NCBI RefSeq assembly: GCF_002432345.1
Contig: NZ_DJDT01000135.1
Coordinates: 1-40,832, forward strand
Origin: Pedobacter sp. UBA5917
Lineage (GTDB): Bacteria; Bacteroidota; Bacteroidia; Sphingobacteriales; Sphingobacteriaceae
Direction of reading: 5' to 3'
Length of the DNA stretch: 40,832 nucleotides
Shown here piece by piece: positions 33,892 to 40,832 of the stretch (positions are counted from its first letter, which is position 1; every line of letters starts with the position of its first letter). The notes under the pieces are model-generated. The model saw nothing but the letters and a program-made list of their open reading frames with translations, did not search any database and had not been told where the DNA came from. The translations under genes were made by a program, and so were the position numbers.

Positions 33892-36261
33892 TTATGCGTT
33901 ACCCATATATGGATCGGTTTGGGTAATTTCCCCGGTTTCTACCTTACCGGCATAACGTTGCTTAAAAACAGTATTACCGGTTTGTACAATGCTGAAATCG
34001 TACCAGTTGGCGTTTTTAGCCAGATTAAGTACGGTATTAGCTGTCGATTTTGGTTTTATGCTTACCGTTTTAATACCGGTTTTGTATTTGTTATCGATAA
34101 TCTGTAGTGTTATTAAAGCGGTACTTTTGTTCTCGATGGCAAAAACCAGATTTCCGTTAAGTTTTTTACTTACCAAACCACTTTGTTCGGGATAGGTTTT
34201 TATCGAAACGGCAGGATTCTTTTTACTTCCGGCAAAATACCTGTAAAAACCATTCGGCCCACTGATGGCCAGATCGTAAGCTTCACTATCAAAATCATCT
34301 ATTTTGATGTTATCTTTTACAACATCTCCGGCTTTTACAGCATAGGCCCATGTTTTTCCGGCCACGCCTTTAAATATGGAAATGGTATTCATGTTAAATG
34401 GTGCACCAATGCTTTCTGTTTCGCTGCCAAATAAAGTTTTAGCCGATTGGAAGGTAAGTTCGATTTCGTTGTTTACCAGGTTAGCATCAACCATTAAATG
34501 GTAAGGCAGTGCACAGGCATGTTTGGTCCCGTTTTCCTGCTTTGGTGCGTGTACCGATGTTTCACGTGAAAATGCTTCGAATTTATTGATTTTCGCCACT
34601 TCGGTTTTATTCAAAGCGGTTGGGCCAACCTGCGCCGGTTTATTTTTGGCATTGCCGATATTGGTTACTACCACATCACGTTTTAACGGCTCCGGAGATT
34701 TAATTTCTTCACCATTATAAGGCCTGAACACAGATGTTAAATCGCCACAGATGTTTCTGCGCCAATCGCTGATGTTGTTGCTTTTAATCGCTTTGCCTGT
34801 TTTTTTGGCCAGCCATTTTTCCATAAACATCAATGAAGAGGTATGGTCAAAAACCTGGGAGTTTACAAAACCGCCCTTGCTCCATGGCGAAGCAATAACC
34901 AAAGGTACACGGTAGCCCAAACCAATCGAACTTCCCTTTCTGGCCTCGAAATCGGTAGCATAATTGATTCCGCTAGACACTTTTCCGCTGGTCGGATCAT
35001 CAGGGTTCGGAACCACAAAAGGTGGCTGATGATCGAAATAACCATCATTTTCATCGTAGGTTAAAACAAAAATGGTTTTTTTCCAAACCTCCGGATTTTT
35101 GGTTAAAATATCTAAAGCTTCGCTTACATACCAGGTTCCGTACAAAGGCGAGCTGGTATGGTCAGAAAAACGTTGTGGTGCCACCAACCACGAAACGGCC
35201 GGCAGTTTTCCGCTATCCACATCTTTTCTAAACTGGTGAAAAATATCACCTTTCGGAACGTTTATGGTTTCAGACTGACCCTGATCGTTTTTAAAGGTAA
35301 AAGGCTCCAATTCCAAATAATCTTTTTGTGAAATATTGGTGGTGAAGGCTTTGTCGATCAGATTTTTCTCTTTTTGCGACAATTTATCGTATTTCTCCTG
35401 AACTTCTTTGGCTGTTAAAGCTGGTTTAACGGTATTATCGCCATTTTTTCTGAAATAAGCCGATAATTTAACATTATGCCTGCTGATGTATTCAACAGGG
35501 TTATCGCCGTAATTTCCTAACCAATCATCTATTTCTCCCTCAGGAAGTCTCGATGTCCAGAGTTCGTTCTGGTAAATACGCCAGTCGATTCCGTTATCTT
35601 CCAATGTTTCCTGGAAGGTTGGCCAATCTACAAATACATTGTTCTGCGATTCGGCCTGATCGTTATTCACCACAGCTACGCGGTTGGCGCTTTTTTCTCC
35701 ACGAACGGTTCCGGTAAAGAAGAAAAGGCGGTTTGGTGTTGTACCGGTTAGCGACGAACAAAAATGCTGATCGCAAATGGTAAATGCATCGGCCATGGCG
35801 TAATAAAAAGGAATGTCGTTCCGATCATAATAGGCCAAAGTCATCGGTGTTTTAACCGGCAGCCATTTGTCATAACGGCCTCCGTTACGAGCGGCAACCT
35901 GATCGTTCCATGAATGCGGTAAACCACCCTGCCAGGTAATTTTTGTTTTGTTAATGTCGACATGAAAAGGTGCATAGGTATAACCCTGACCATCTTTTTG
36001 CAACCAAACTTTGTTCCCATCGGGCTGGATGTGCGGATGTGGATCGTTAAATCCGCGTACGCCTTTCATTTTACCGAACATGTGATCGAAAGATCTGTTT
36101 TCCTGCATCAGAAAAACAATGTGCTCTGCATCATAAAACGTGCTGCCCGGCGCTGGGTTGATGGCCATGGCTTTTAGCACTGAACTGGGCAAAGTGTTGG
36201 CCATGCCCGTGGCCCCGGCAAACAAGGCCGCTTTTTTTAAAAATTCTCTACGTGAGTCCAT
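33892..36261 (-). CDS. Phosphocholine-type phospholipase C, Tat-exported
   Basis: 789 residues. The start MDSRREFLKKAALFAGATG is a twin-arginine signal (SRREFLK, residues 3-9), so it is exported folded. The catalytic phosphoesterase domain of the PlcC/AcpA type begins with QENRSFDHMFG (about 53-63), followed by TGTTPNRLFF and the metal-site stretch VLTYDENDGYFDH. Two C-terminal DUF756-like beta domains (about 590-690 and 695-785) match bacterial PlcH/PlcN. Family reaction: release of the phosphorylated head group (phosphocholine) from phospholipids. The GDPD-GH16 gene lies upstream on the same strand; the sensor kinase follows 58 bp downstream. Confidence 0.9.
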   Translation of the reverse strand: MDSRREFLKKAALFAGATGMANTLPSSVLKAMAINPAPGSTFYDAEHIVFLMQENRSFDHMFGKMKGVRGFNDPHPHIQPDGNKVWLQKDGQGYTYAPFHVDINKTKITWQGGLPHSWNDQVAARNGGRYDKWLPVKTPMTLAYYDRNDIPFYYAMADAFTICDQHFCSSLTGTTPNRLFFFTGTVRGEKSANRVAVVNNDQAESQNNVFVDWPTFQETLEDNGIDWRIYQNELWTSRLPEGEIDDWLGNYGDNPVEYISRHNVKLSAYFRKNGDNTVKPALTAKEVQEKYDKLSQKEKNLIDKAFTTNISQKDYLELEPFTFKNDQGQSETINVPKGDIFHQFRKDVDSGKLPAVSWLVAPQRFSDHTSSPLYGTWYVSEALDILTKNPEVWKKTIFVLTYDENDGYFDHQPPFVVPNPDDPTSGKVSSGINYATDFEARKGSSIGLGYRVPLVIASPWSKGGFVNSQVFDHTSSLMFMEKWLAKKTGKAIKSNNISDWRRNICGDLTSVFRPYNGEEIKSPEPLKRDVVVTNIGNAKNKPAQVGPTALNKTEVAKINKFEAFSRETSVHAPKQENGTKHACALPYHLMVDANLVNNEIELTFQSAKTLFGSETESIGAPFNMNTISIFKGVAGKTWAYAVKAGDVVKDNIKIDDFDSEAYDLAISGPNGFYRYFAGSKKNPAVSIKTYPEQSGLVSKKLNGNLVFAIENKSTALITLQIIDNKYKTGIKTVSIKPKSTANTVLNLAKNANWYDFSIVQTGNTVFKQRYAGKVETGEITQTDPYMGNA
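34558..34573. promoter_or_regulatory. parS-like 16-mer within the phospholipase C gene
   Basis: TGTTTCACGTGAAAAT matches the bacterial parS consensus TGTTTCACGTGAAACA at 14 of 16 positions, with a perfect 12-bp core palindrome (TTTCACGTGAAA). It lies in codons for Ala-Phe-Ser-Arg-Glu-Thr. It may be a ParB binding site or chance. Confidence 0.35.
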
Positions 36262-36775
36262 AAATTATACAATATAGCTTAGATACCGCAAGTTATGATT
36301 TTTAGGCCAAAGTCCTAAGTCTGCAGTCCTAAGTCAGGCGAGCTATATATCCAACAATTCCGCAATACAAAAATTTATAATCAATTACCAATAATCAAAT
36401 CACAATGTTCAAAATACAGCGATCGAAAATCAATTTACAGTTAGCCAACTTTAGTCCAAAGTCCTTAGTCTAGCGTCCACAGTCTCACAAGCGATTCATC
36501 CCAACAATATAACAATCGAGCAATGTGGCAATTCTCAGTTGGCAGTTTGCAATTCTCAGTTAACCGATTTAAACAATTAACCAGTTAACCCCAACAATAT
36601 AACAATCAAGCAATGTGGCAATTCTCAGTTGGCAGTTTGCAATTCTCAGTTAACCGATTTAAACAATTAACCAGTTAACCCCAACAATGAAACAATCAAG
36701 CAATGTGGCAATTCTCAGTTGGCAGTTTGCAATTACCAAATGGCTAATGAACTATTGAACTAAAACCATCTTACA
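36262..36775. other. 514-bp repeat-rich intergenic region upstream of phospholipase C
   Basis: No gene is visible. 36306-36340 and 36448-36485 hold degenerate repeats of an AGTCCTAAGTCTGCAGTCC-like unit. 36501-36734 is a 90-bp tandem repeat (separate entry). The phospholipase promoter should lie just right of 36262, but no consensus box is seen. Confidence 0.7.
36501..36734. repeat. 90-bp tandem repeat, 2.6 copies
   Basis: Copies begin at 36501, 36591 and 36681 (CCAACAATATAACAATC ...). The first two are full length and differ at one position (CGAGC/CAAGC). The third is cut after 54 bp and has ATGAAAC for ATATAAC. Within the unit CAATTCTCAGTT occurs twice. It is VNTR-like, with no spacers. 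Confidence 0.85.
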
Positions 36776-38281
36776 TTATTTCTGGAATACCCTTACATAA
36801 TCAACTTTCATGGTTGCAGGAAAAATGGCATCATCAACACCTTTTTTTCCGCCCCAACCGCCACCAACGGCTACATTTAAAATCACATGGAAATTCTGAT
36901 CGAAAGGCCAATCTCCCGATCCTTTTTTGGTATTGTTAAAAGTGAGGTACTTTTGATCGTCGATAAAGAAGTCGATACGGTCGGCAAACCATTCTATTGC
37001 ATACACATGGTATTCGGTATAAGGATTTTCTACCTTTAAAGCCTTACCTACCTGGGTTTTGATGACGTGGTTAAATTTTTCGGTATGCACGGTTCCATGC
37101 ACACTATCCGGATCGTAACCTACGTGCTCCATAATATCAATTTCGCCACTTTTTGGCCAGCCGCCATATTTCCAATTGGTTGGCAAAGCCCATATTGCAG
37201 GCCACAAGCCCCTTCCTTTTGGCAAAATGGCACGAACTTCTACCCTGCCATATTTAAAATCGAATTTATTTTTGGTTACCAACCTCGCCGAAGTATAATG
37301 ATTGGCATCTTTATCGGCTTTTATAACCGTAATATTCAGATTTCCTTTTTTTACCACGGCATTTGCGCTATCACCATCAGTATAATATTGAAGCTCTTTG
37401 TTGCCCCAGCCTTTACCGCCCACATCGTAACTCCAGTTTTTGGTTAATGGCAACCCGGCATCATCAAATTCATCGGCCCATTTTAATTTCCAACCCTGTG
37501 CTACAGGTGTTTTTTTAATTTCTTCGAAAAGCAGTTCGGGTTCGTTAGTGGTAATGTAATCTACCTTATGCGCCAAAAGCCATTGCATTTCGGGTACAGT
37601 ATTTACCGTCCAGGCGTTTACGGTTAAACCCAGTTTTTGTGCATTTTCTATCCAGTTATCTTTTTGGTAAACGCTGTAATGGTAATCAACACCCGTTAAT
37701 TTATCCGTTTTCAGCTGTTCGGCACTAATTTCGCCCCTTAAGTAAGCCACTTTTGCTTTTGGCAATAAAGCTAAAACGCGTTTACAGTAATCATAATCAA
37801 AACTGATGTATTCTACCCAATCGGTTACTTTTAATTTCTGCACCATATCCACGCACTTATTGGTTACTTCGATACCGCGTTCCTTACTGATCAATGATGG
37901 TTTAATTTCCAAAATCAGTTTGGTACTTTTTTGTTTTTTACCTTCCAAAAGGTAGGCTTCCAAGGTTGGTATTTTCTCTCCGTTAGTCATGGTTTTCGTT
38001 AACAATTCGTTATAACTGACCTTCTCGATGGTTAAACCCTGAAATTCAGGATCGTGGTTAATCACCAAAACCCCATCGGCCGTCATCCATACATCGAATT
38101 CCGAACCATAACAGCCCAGTTTTACAGCCTCGTTTAAAGAAGCTATCGAATTTTGGGGGAAATTATTTTTCTTCCAGGCCCCACGGTGCGCAATTACCTG
38201 GTTTTTGTTCCAGTTAAATTTTTGGGCAAAAGAAGCAGTAAAAATGAACAACATCAGTGCAGAAATAAGTACTCGTTTCAT
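36776..38281 (-). CDS. GDPD-GH16 fusion: glycerophosphodiester phosphodiesterase plus beta-glucanase
   Basis: 501 residues with a signal peptide (ending TASFAQ). Residues 28-255 are a GDPD domain with all expected key residues: His32-Arg33 (AHRG), Glu61 and Asp63 (SEFDVW), His76 (NHDPEF) and Glu125 (LEIKP). The PENT motif reads PQNS. Residues 265-501 are a GH16 domain with SGEIDIMEHVG: nucleophile Glu380 and acid/base Glu385 in the ExDxxE form of the laminarinase/lichenase branch. One continuous reading frame, no linker stop. Families imply hydrolysis of glycerophosphodiesters and of beta-1,3(1,4)-glucan. Probably periplasmic or exported. Joint substrate unknown. Confidence 0.92.
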   Translation of the reverse strand: MKRVLISALMLFIFTASFAQKFNWNKNQVIAHRGAWKKNNFPQNSIASLNEAVKLGCYGSEFDVWMTADGVLVINHDPEFQGLTIEKVSYNELLTKTMTNGEKIPTLEAYLLEGKKQKSTKLILEIKPSLISKERGIEVTNKCVDMVQKLKVTDWVEYISFDYDYCKRVLALLPKAKVAYLRGEISAEQLKTDKLTGVDYHYSVYQKDNWIENAQKLGLTVNAWTVNTVPEMQWLLAHKVDYITTNEPELLFEEIKKTPVAQGWKLKWADEFDDAGLPLTKNWSYDVGGKGWGNKELQYYTDGDSANAVVKKGNLNITVIKADKDANHYTSARLVTKNKFDFKYGRVEVRAILPKGRGLWPAIWALPTNWKYGGWPKSGEIDIMEHVGYDPDSVHGTVHTEKFNHVIKTQVGKALKVENPYTEYHVYAIEWFADRIDFFIDDQKYLTFNNTKKGSGDWPFDQNFHVILNVAVGGGWGGKKGVDDAIFPATMKVDYVRVFQK

Positions 38282-38361
38282 GTTTTGGTTTATTTAAAGA
38301 GCTGTTATTCTATATGGGAAATCCATAAGGTTATGCCAGCTTTGTTATCCGGACGAAAGAC

Positions 38362-38390
38362 CAAAAGTAGATTTTTAGCCCGAAAACAAA
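38362..38390 (-). promoter_or_regulatory. Promoter candidate of the GDPD-GH16 gene
   Basis: On the minus strand TTTG (38390-38387), a 17-nt spacer and TACTTTTG (38369-38362). The boxes match the consensus; the spacer is at the short end of the known range. The leader would be about 75 nt. Confidence 0.5.
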
Positions 38391-38419
38391 ATAAAGTTAA
38401 TGTAACCATTATATGAACA

Positions 38420-38450
38420 AAAACAAAAAGCTTATCCATCCGGATAAGCT
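38420..38450 (-). terminator. Terminator of the protease-thioredoxin operon
   Basis: AGCTTATCC (38429-38437), ATCC loop, GGATAAGCT (38442-38450); on the minus strand it runs into TTTTTGTTTTTGTT. It lies 54 bp past the thioredoxin-like gene's stop. Confidence 0.85.
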
Positions 38451-38503
38451 ATTTTGGTTATTAACTACTCAACATTCCACCCTTCTACGAGGTGTAAATT
38501 TTA

Positions 38504-39628
38504 TTATTTTGATTGCGAAATTATATTTTCTGTAGGCATCTGATATTTACGCGCATAAGTGTTCGCCATGGCTACAAAACGCTTGTAACCGGCTTCATTT
38601 TTGGCCTGCTGTTGTATCGAAGCGGCTATTTTCATCAGTTCGAGGCTACTGTTTTCGGTAATAATGGCATCTGCCCATTTGCAGAAAAGCTGTAAACGAT
38701 CTGGTGTTAAACTTTTTTTAGCCAACATAGCGTTATAAAGCGCGCTAAAATGATATTGGTATAGCACCGGATTTTTTATCGCAAAATTTAAATAAGCTGT
38801 TGTATCTTTTTTTATACCCAGATAATACCTACTTCCGAGCGTTTGAAGGCACACTTTCCATGTTTTTTCAGGGAAATATTTTTTCTCGTTTGCCAAAAAG
38901 CTTTCAAAAGCATTGTCATTCAGGTTATTTTTGAGTTGGAGGCCCAATTTTTGGGTTAAACCATGATCAATAACCGGTTGAAGAACCTCTTCGCCATAAA
39001 GTGCAGCGAAAGTTTTATACTCCGCAAAAATTGTCCGAATGGCTTTTTCATCGGCCGATCTCGAAACGAGATATGGCAATAAAGCATTTACAGCCTTGAA
39101 ATTTTTCAGGGTATCGCTATAAGCCGCCAAAGTACCTGCAGTTATTCCTTTACGAGTTTTGCAGAATTCTACATAAAACGGCGGATAATTCTTTGAGTCG
39201 TAATCTGTAGCATAACCGGATAAAAACTGACGCTGAGCTGCCTTTTTACGCGCATCGGTAAATAAGTTCAACAGGTTGCCCGGATCTTTAAATCCCGAAG
39301 ACGAACTGATTAATTTTCCATCGCCATTTAAAACCAGAAAAGTTGGAAAACCATTTAAAATATGCTGCACTTTTAAGGTATCTCCCAGTTTATCTTTAAA
39401 AATATCAACTTTGAGTATAAGGAAGTTTTTTTCGATTTCTGCTTTTACCGCAGCATTCGGAAAAACATCTTTATCCATTTCTGCACAGGGAATGCAACCT
39501 GTAAAATAGCAATCAACAAACACCAGTTTGTTCTCTTTTTTTGCCTGCTTTAATACCTCTTTTAAGTTTTGGGCAAAACCGCTTAACGATAGCAGCAATA
39601 GGGTGGTTATGGTGATTAATTTTTTCAT
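38504..39628 (-). CDS. Exported thioredoxin-fold protein with helical C-terminal domain
   Basis: 374 residues with a signal peptide (ending LSGFAQ). The N-terminal thioredoxin domain (about 22-135) has the active site TGCIPC (Cys45, Cys48) with an extra Cys40 just before, and the cis-Pro loop NGFPTFLVL. The remaining 240 residues are helical and I do not recognise a family; they may hold a partner protein. Such proteins act in the periplasm as oxidoreductases or chaperones. It starts 5 bp after the aspartic protease gene and so is cotranscribed. Confidence 0.8.
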   Translation of the reverse strand: MKKLITITTLLLLSLSGFAQNLKEVLKQAKKENKLVFVDCYFTGCIPCAEMDKDVFPNAAVKAEIEKNFLILKVDIFKDKLGDTLKVQHILNGFPTFLVLNGDGKLISSSSGFKDPGNLLNLFTDARKKAAQRQFLSGYATDYDSKNYPPFYVEFCKTRKGITAGTLAAYSDTLKNFKAVNALLPYLVSRSADEKAIRTIFAEYKTFAALYGEEVLQPVIDHGLTQKLGLQLKNNLNDNAFESFLANEKKYFPEKTWKVCLQTLGSRYYLGIKKDTTAYLNFAIKNPVLYQYHFSALYNAMLAKKSLTPDRLQLFCKWADAIITENSSLELMKIAASIQQQAKNEAGYKRFVAMANTYARKYQMPTENIISQSK

Positions 39629-39633
39629 GTTTT

Positions 39634-40832
39634 TTATTTTTTGATAATGGAAGTGCTTTGCACAGCACCATTTAATTGGTAAGTAATTTTAATGCTGCTG
39701 CCCGAAGCCAGGCCTAAAACCTGAGCCATTTTTTTGGGATCTTTCAGTAGCGTTTCGCTTGTGATTGCGTTAATGCTGTCTATTATCTGCGTAATTTTTA
39801 AAGTAGGATTTTCCTCGGCGGCAATCAGGCTAAGAACCTTTAATTTGCCGTCCTGACCGAAGCCGAAAAGGTAACTGCCCAGAACAAAATCGTGCGGAAA
39901 ATTTAAGGTACGGTTGGGAGAAAAATGGATTTCCTTTTTCTGCATGTTGATGGTAAAATTGTACCGGCTAATGGTGCGGATGCCGATTGATCCATCAAAA
40001 CCGGGATTCCAGTTTTCGCTTTGTCCACCGCCGGCCATTAAAGTAACCGGGAAATCTGTCTGTTTGGGCATATTGGCGAAAGAAAATGCCACCGCTTTTC
40101 CGCTGTAGGTTGGTGTGCTCATGCCCATACTGGTGGTTGTACCATTGTATTCGGGCTTAAAACCGCTTACCAGCAGCTTATTTTTTTTAACAAATGGCCT
40201 AAAGCAGATCAGGTTGTACGATGCGCCGGTATCAAACACAAATTCGCCTGCATTTACCTGCCCTGGCGTAACACTTACTTCCCCTGGAATAATAAACAGA
40301 CCGGCAGGCATTTTAACCGGAACGGATGTACCTTTATCTTCGTATTGGTAATCGCCAAAATTATAAAGGCATAGTTCTTTCTTATCAAAATCGACCTTGG
40401 TAATGTAACTTTTGGCGATGCTGTTCCCGATAATGCCATCATTGCCTTTATGCATTTCGGGAAAAAGGGCAAAACTCTGGTTTTTCAGTACAAAAGTATC
40501 CAGCTGGATGGTGTTGCCTTCAGAGACTGAAATCTGCATATTTCCGCCCACCACCGAAGTATTTTGCTGTCGGGTAGCTTTAATCCCTACCGAATCGGCA
40601 AGTGCCTTTGTAATTGCCATTCCATCGGCACCGGTATCAAAAAGTAATTTTAGCGGTCTTTTATGGTCATTTACCTTAACCGTTAAAATAATCGATCCGT
40701 CCTGCACTTCGAAGGGGATTTTAGCCACCAATACCGATTTTTTATAGCGGTTCATGCCATAAAGCTGGTCGAATAAATCGGCGTAGCGCAATTTGTAATC
40801 CCCATCTACATAAACCCCACTCTCTTTCCCTG
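39634..40832 (-). CDS. Retropepsin-like aspartic protease with two DTG motifs, 5' end outside the window
   Basis: The frame is open to the right edge (399 residues seen); an in-frame TTG at 40791 is not a convincing start, so the N-terminus is probably missing. Two protease half-domains each carry a catalytic motif: LLFDTGADG (Asp codon at 40636-40638) and FVFDTGASY (Asp codon at 40231-40233), as in bilobal aspartyl proteases. The last 60 residues (QIIDSINAIT, GSSIKITYQLNG) resemble a PDZ domain. No signal peptide is visible because the start is cut. Cleavage targets unknown. Confidence 0.82.
   Translation of the reverse strand, partial: GKESGVYVDGDYKLRYADLFDQLYGMNRYKKSVLVAKIPFEVQDGSIILTVKVNDHKRPLKLLFDTGADGMAITKALADSVGIKATRQQNTSVVGGNMQISVSEGNTIQLDTFVLKNQSFALFPEMHKGNDGIIGNSIAKSYITKVDFDKKELCLYNFGDYQYEDKGTSVPVKMPAGLFIIPGEVSVTPGQVNAGEFVFDTGASYNLICFRPFVKKNKLLVSGFKPEYNGTTTSMGMSTPTYSGKAVAFSFANMPKQTDFPVTLMAGGGQSENWNPGFDGSIGIRTISRYNFTINMQKKEIHFSPNRTLNFPHDFVLGSYLFGFGQDGKLKVLSLIAAEENPTLKITQIIDSINAITSETLLKDPKKMAQVLGLASGSSIKITYQLNGAVQSTSIIKK

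Noticed and set aside
36501..36734. CRISPR-like direct repeats
   Set aside because: The repeats are 90 bp long and directly adjacent without unique spacers; no cas genes in the window.

Overview
The window reads as a chromosomal segment of a Bacteroidota bacterium of the Sphingobacteriaceae type (Pedobacter-like). The grounds are two SusC/SusD pairs, a GH92 mannosidase, promoters of the TTTG / TAnnTTTG type, few Shine-Dalgarno sites, low GC, and many short palindromic intergenic repeats. The genus is inferred from general gene content; no marker gene is present. I see no tRNA, rRNA or CRISPR array.

Positions 1-11197 look like a polysaccharide utilisation locus for high-mannose N-glycans. On the minus strand are susC, susD and an EndoH-like GH18 lipoprotein (running off the left edge), preceded by a large GH92 alpha-mannosidase. 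A six-hairpin glycosidase is divergent from the GH92. The inferred division of labour is: the GH18 cuts the N-glycan core at the surface, SusCD imports the glycan, and GH92 with the six-hairpin enzyme trims it in the periplasm. The GH92/six-hairpin intergenic region holds two mirror-image consensus promoters, each overlapped at -7 by the same 16-bp palindrome.

Positions 11213-14589 hold a REP-like repeat, an IS110-family element with a structured non-coding end (candidate bridge RNA), and a peroxide-defence operon (2-Cys peroxiredoxin, thioredoxin, small DUF6952-type protein). An OxyR-like pair of ATAG-N7-CTAT elements lies upstream of that operon. A hairpin-dense gap with four matched 17-bp palindromes follows.

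Positions 14590-23754 carry PEP carboxylase, an autoregulated efflux operon (tetR-tolC-emrA-emrB, with a perfect operator between the -33 and -7 boxes), a small membrane protein, a DUF2911 protein and an NTF2-like exported protein.

Positions 23919-33833 carry a second SusCD pair with no neighbouring glycosidase, a VOC-AraC gene pair, and a beta-propeller sensor kinase with its LuxR-type response regulator. Positions 33892-40832 carry a Tat-exported phosphocholine-type phospholipase C (with a parS-like 16-mer inside the gene), a 90-bp tandem repeat, an unusual GDPD-GH16 fusion, and a thioredoxin-like plus two-DTG aspartic protease pair that runs off the right edge.

The strongest candidates for something undescribed are the mirrored operator/promoter pair of the mannosidase locus, the unassigned six-hairpin glycosidase, the GDPD-GH16 fusion beside a phospholipase C, and the four covarying hairpins downstream of ppc.
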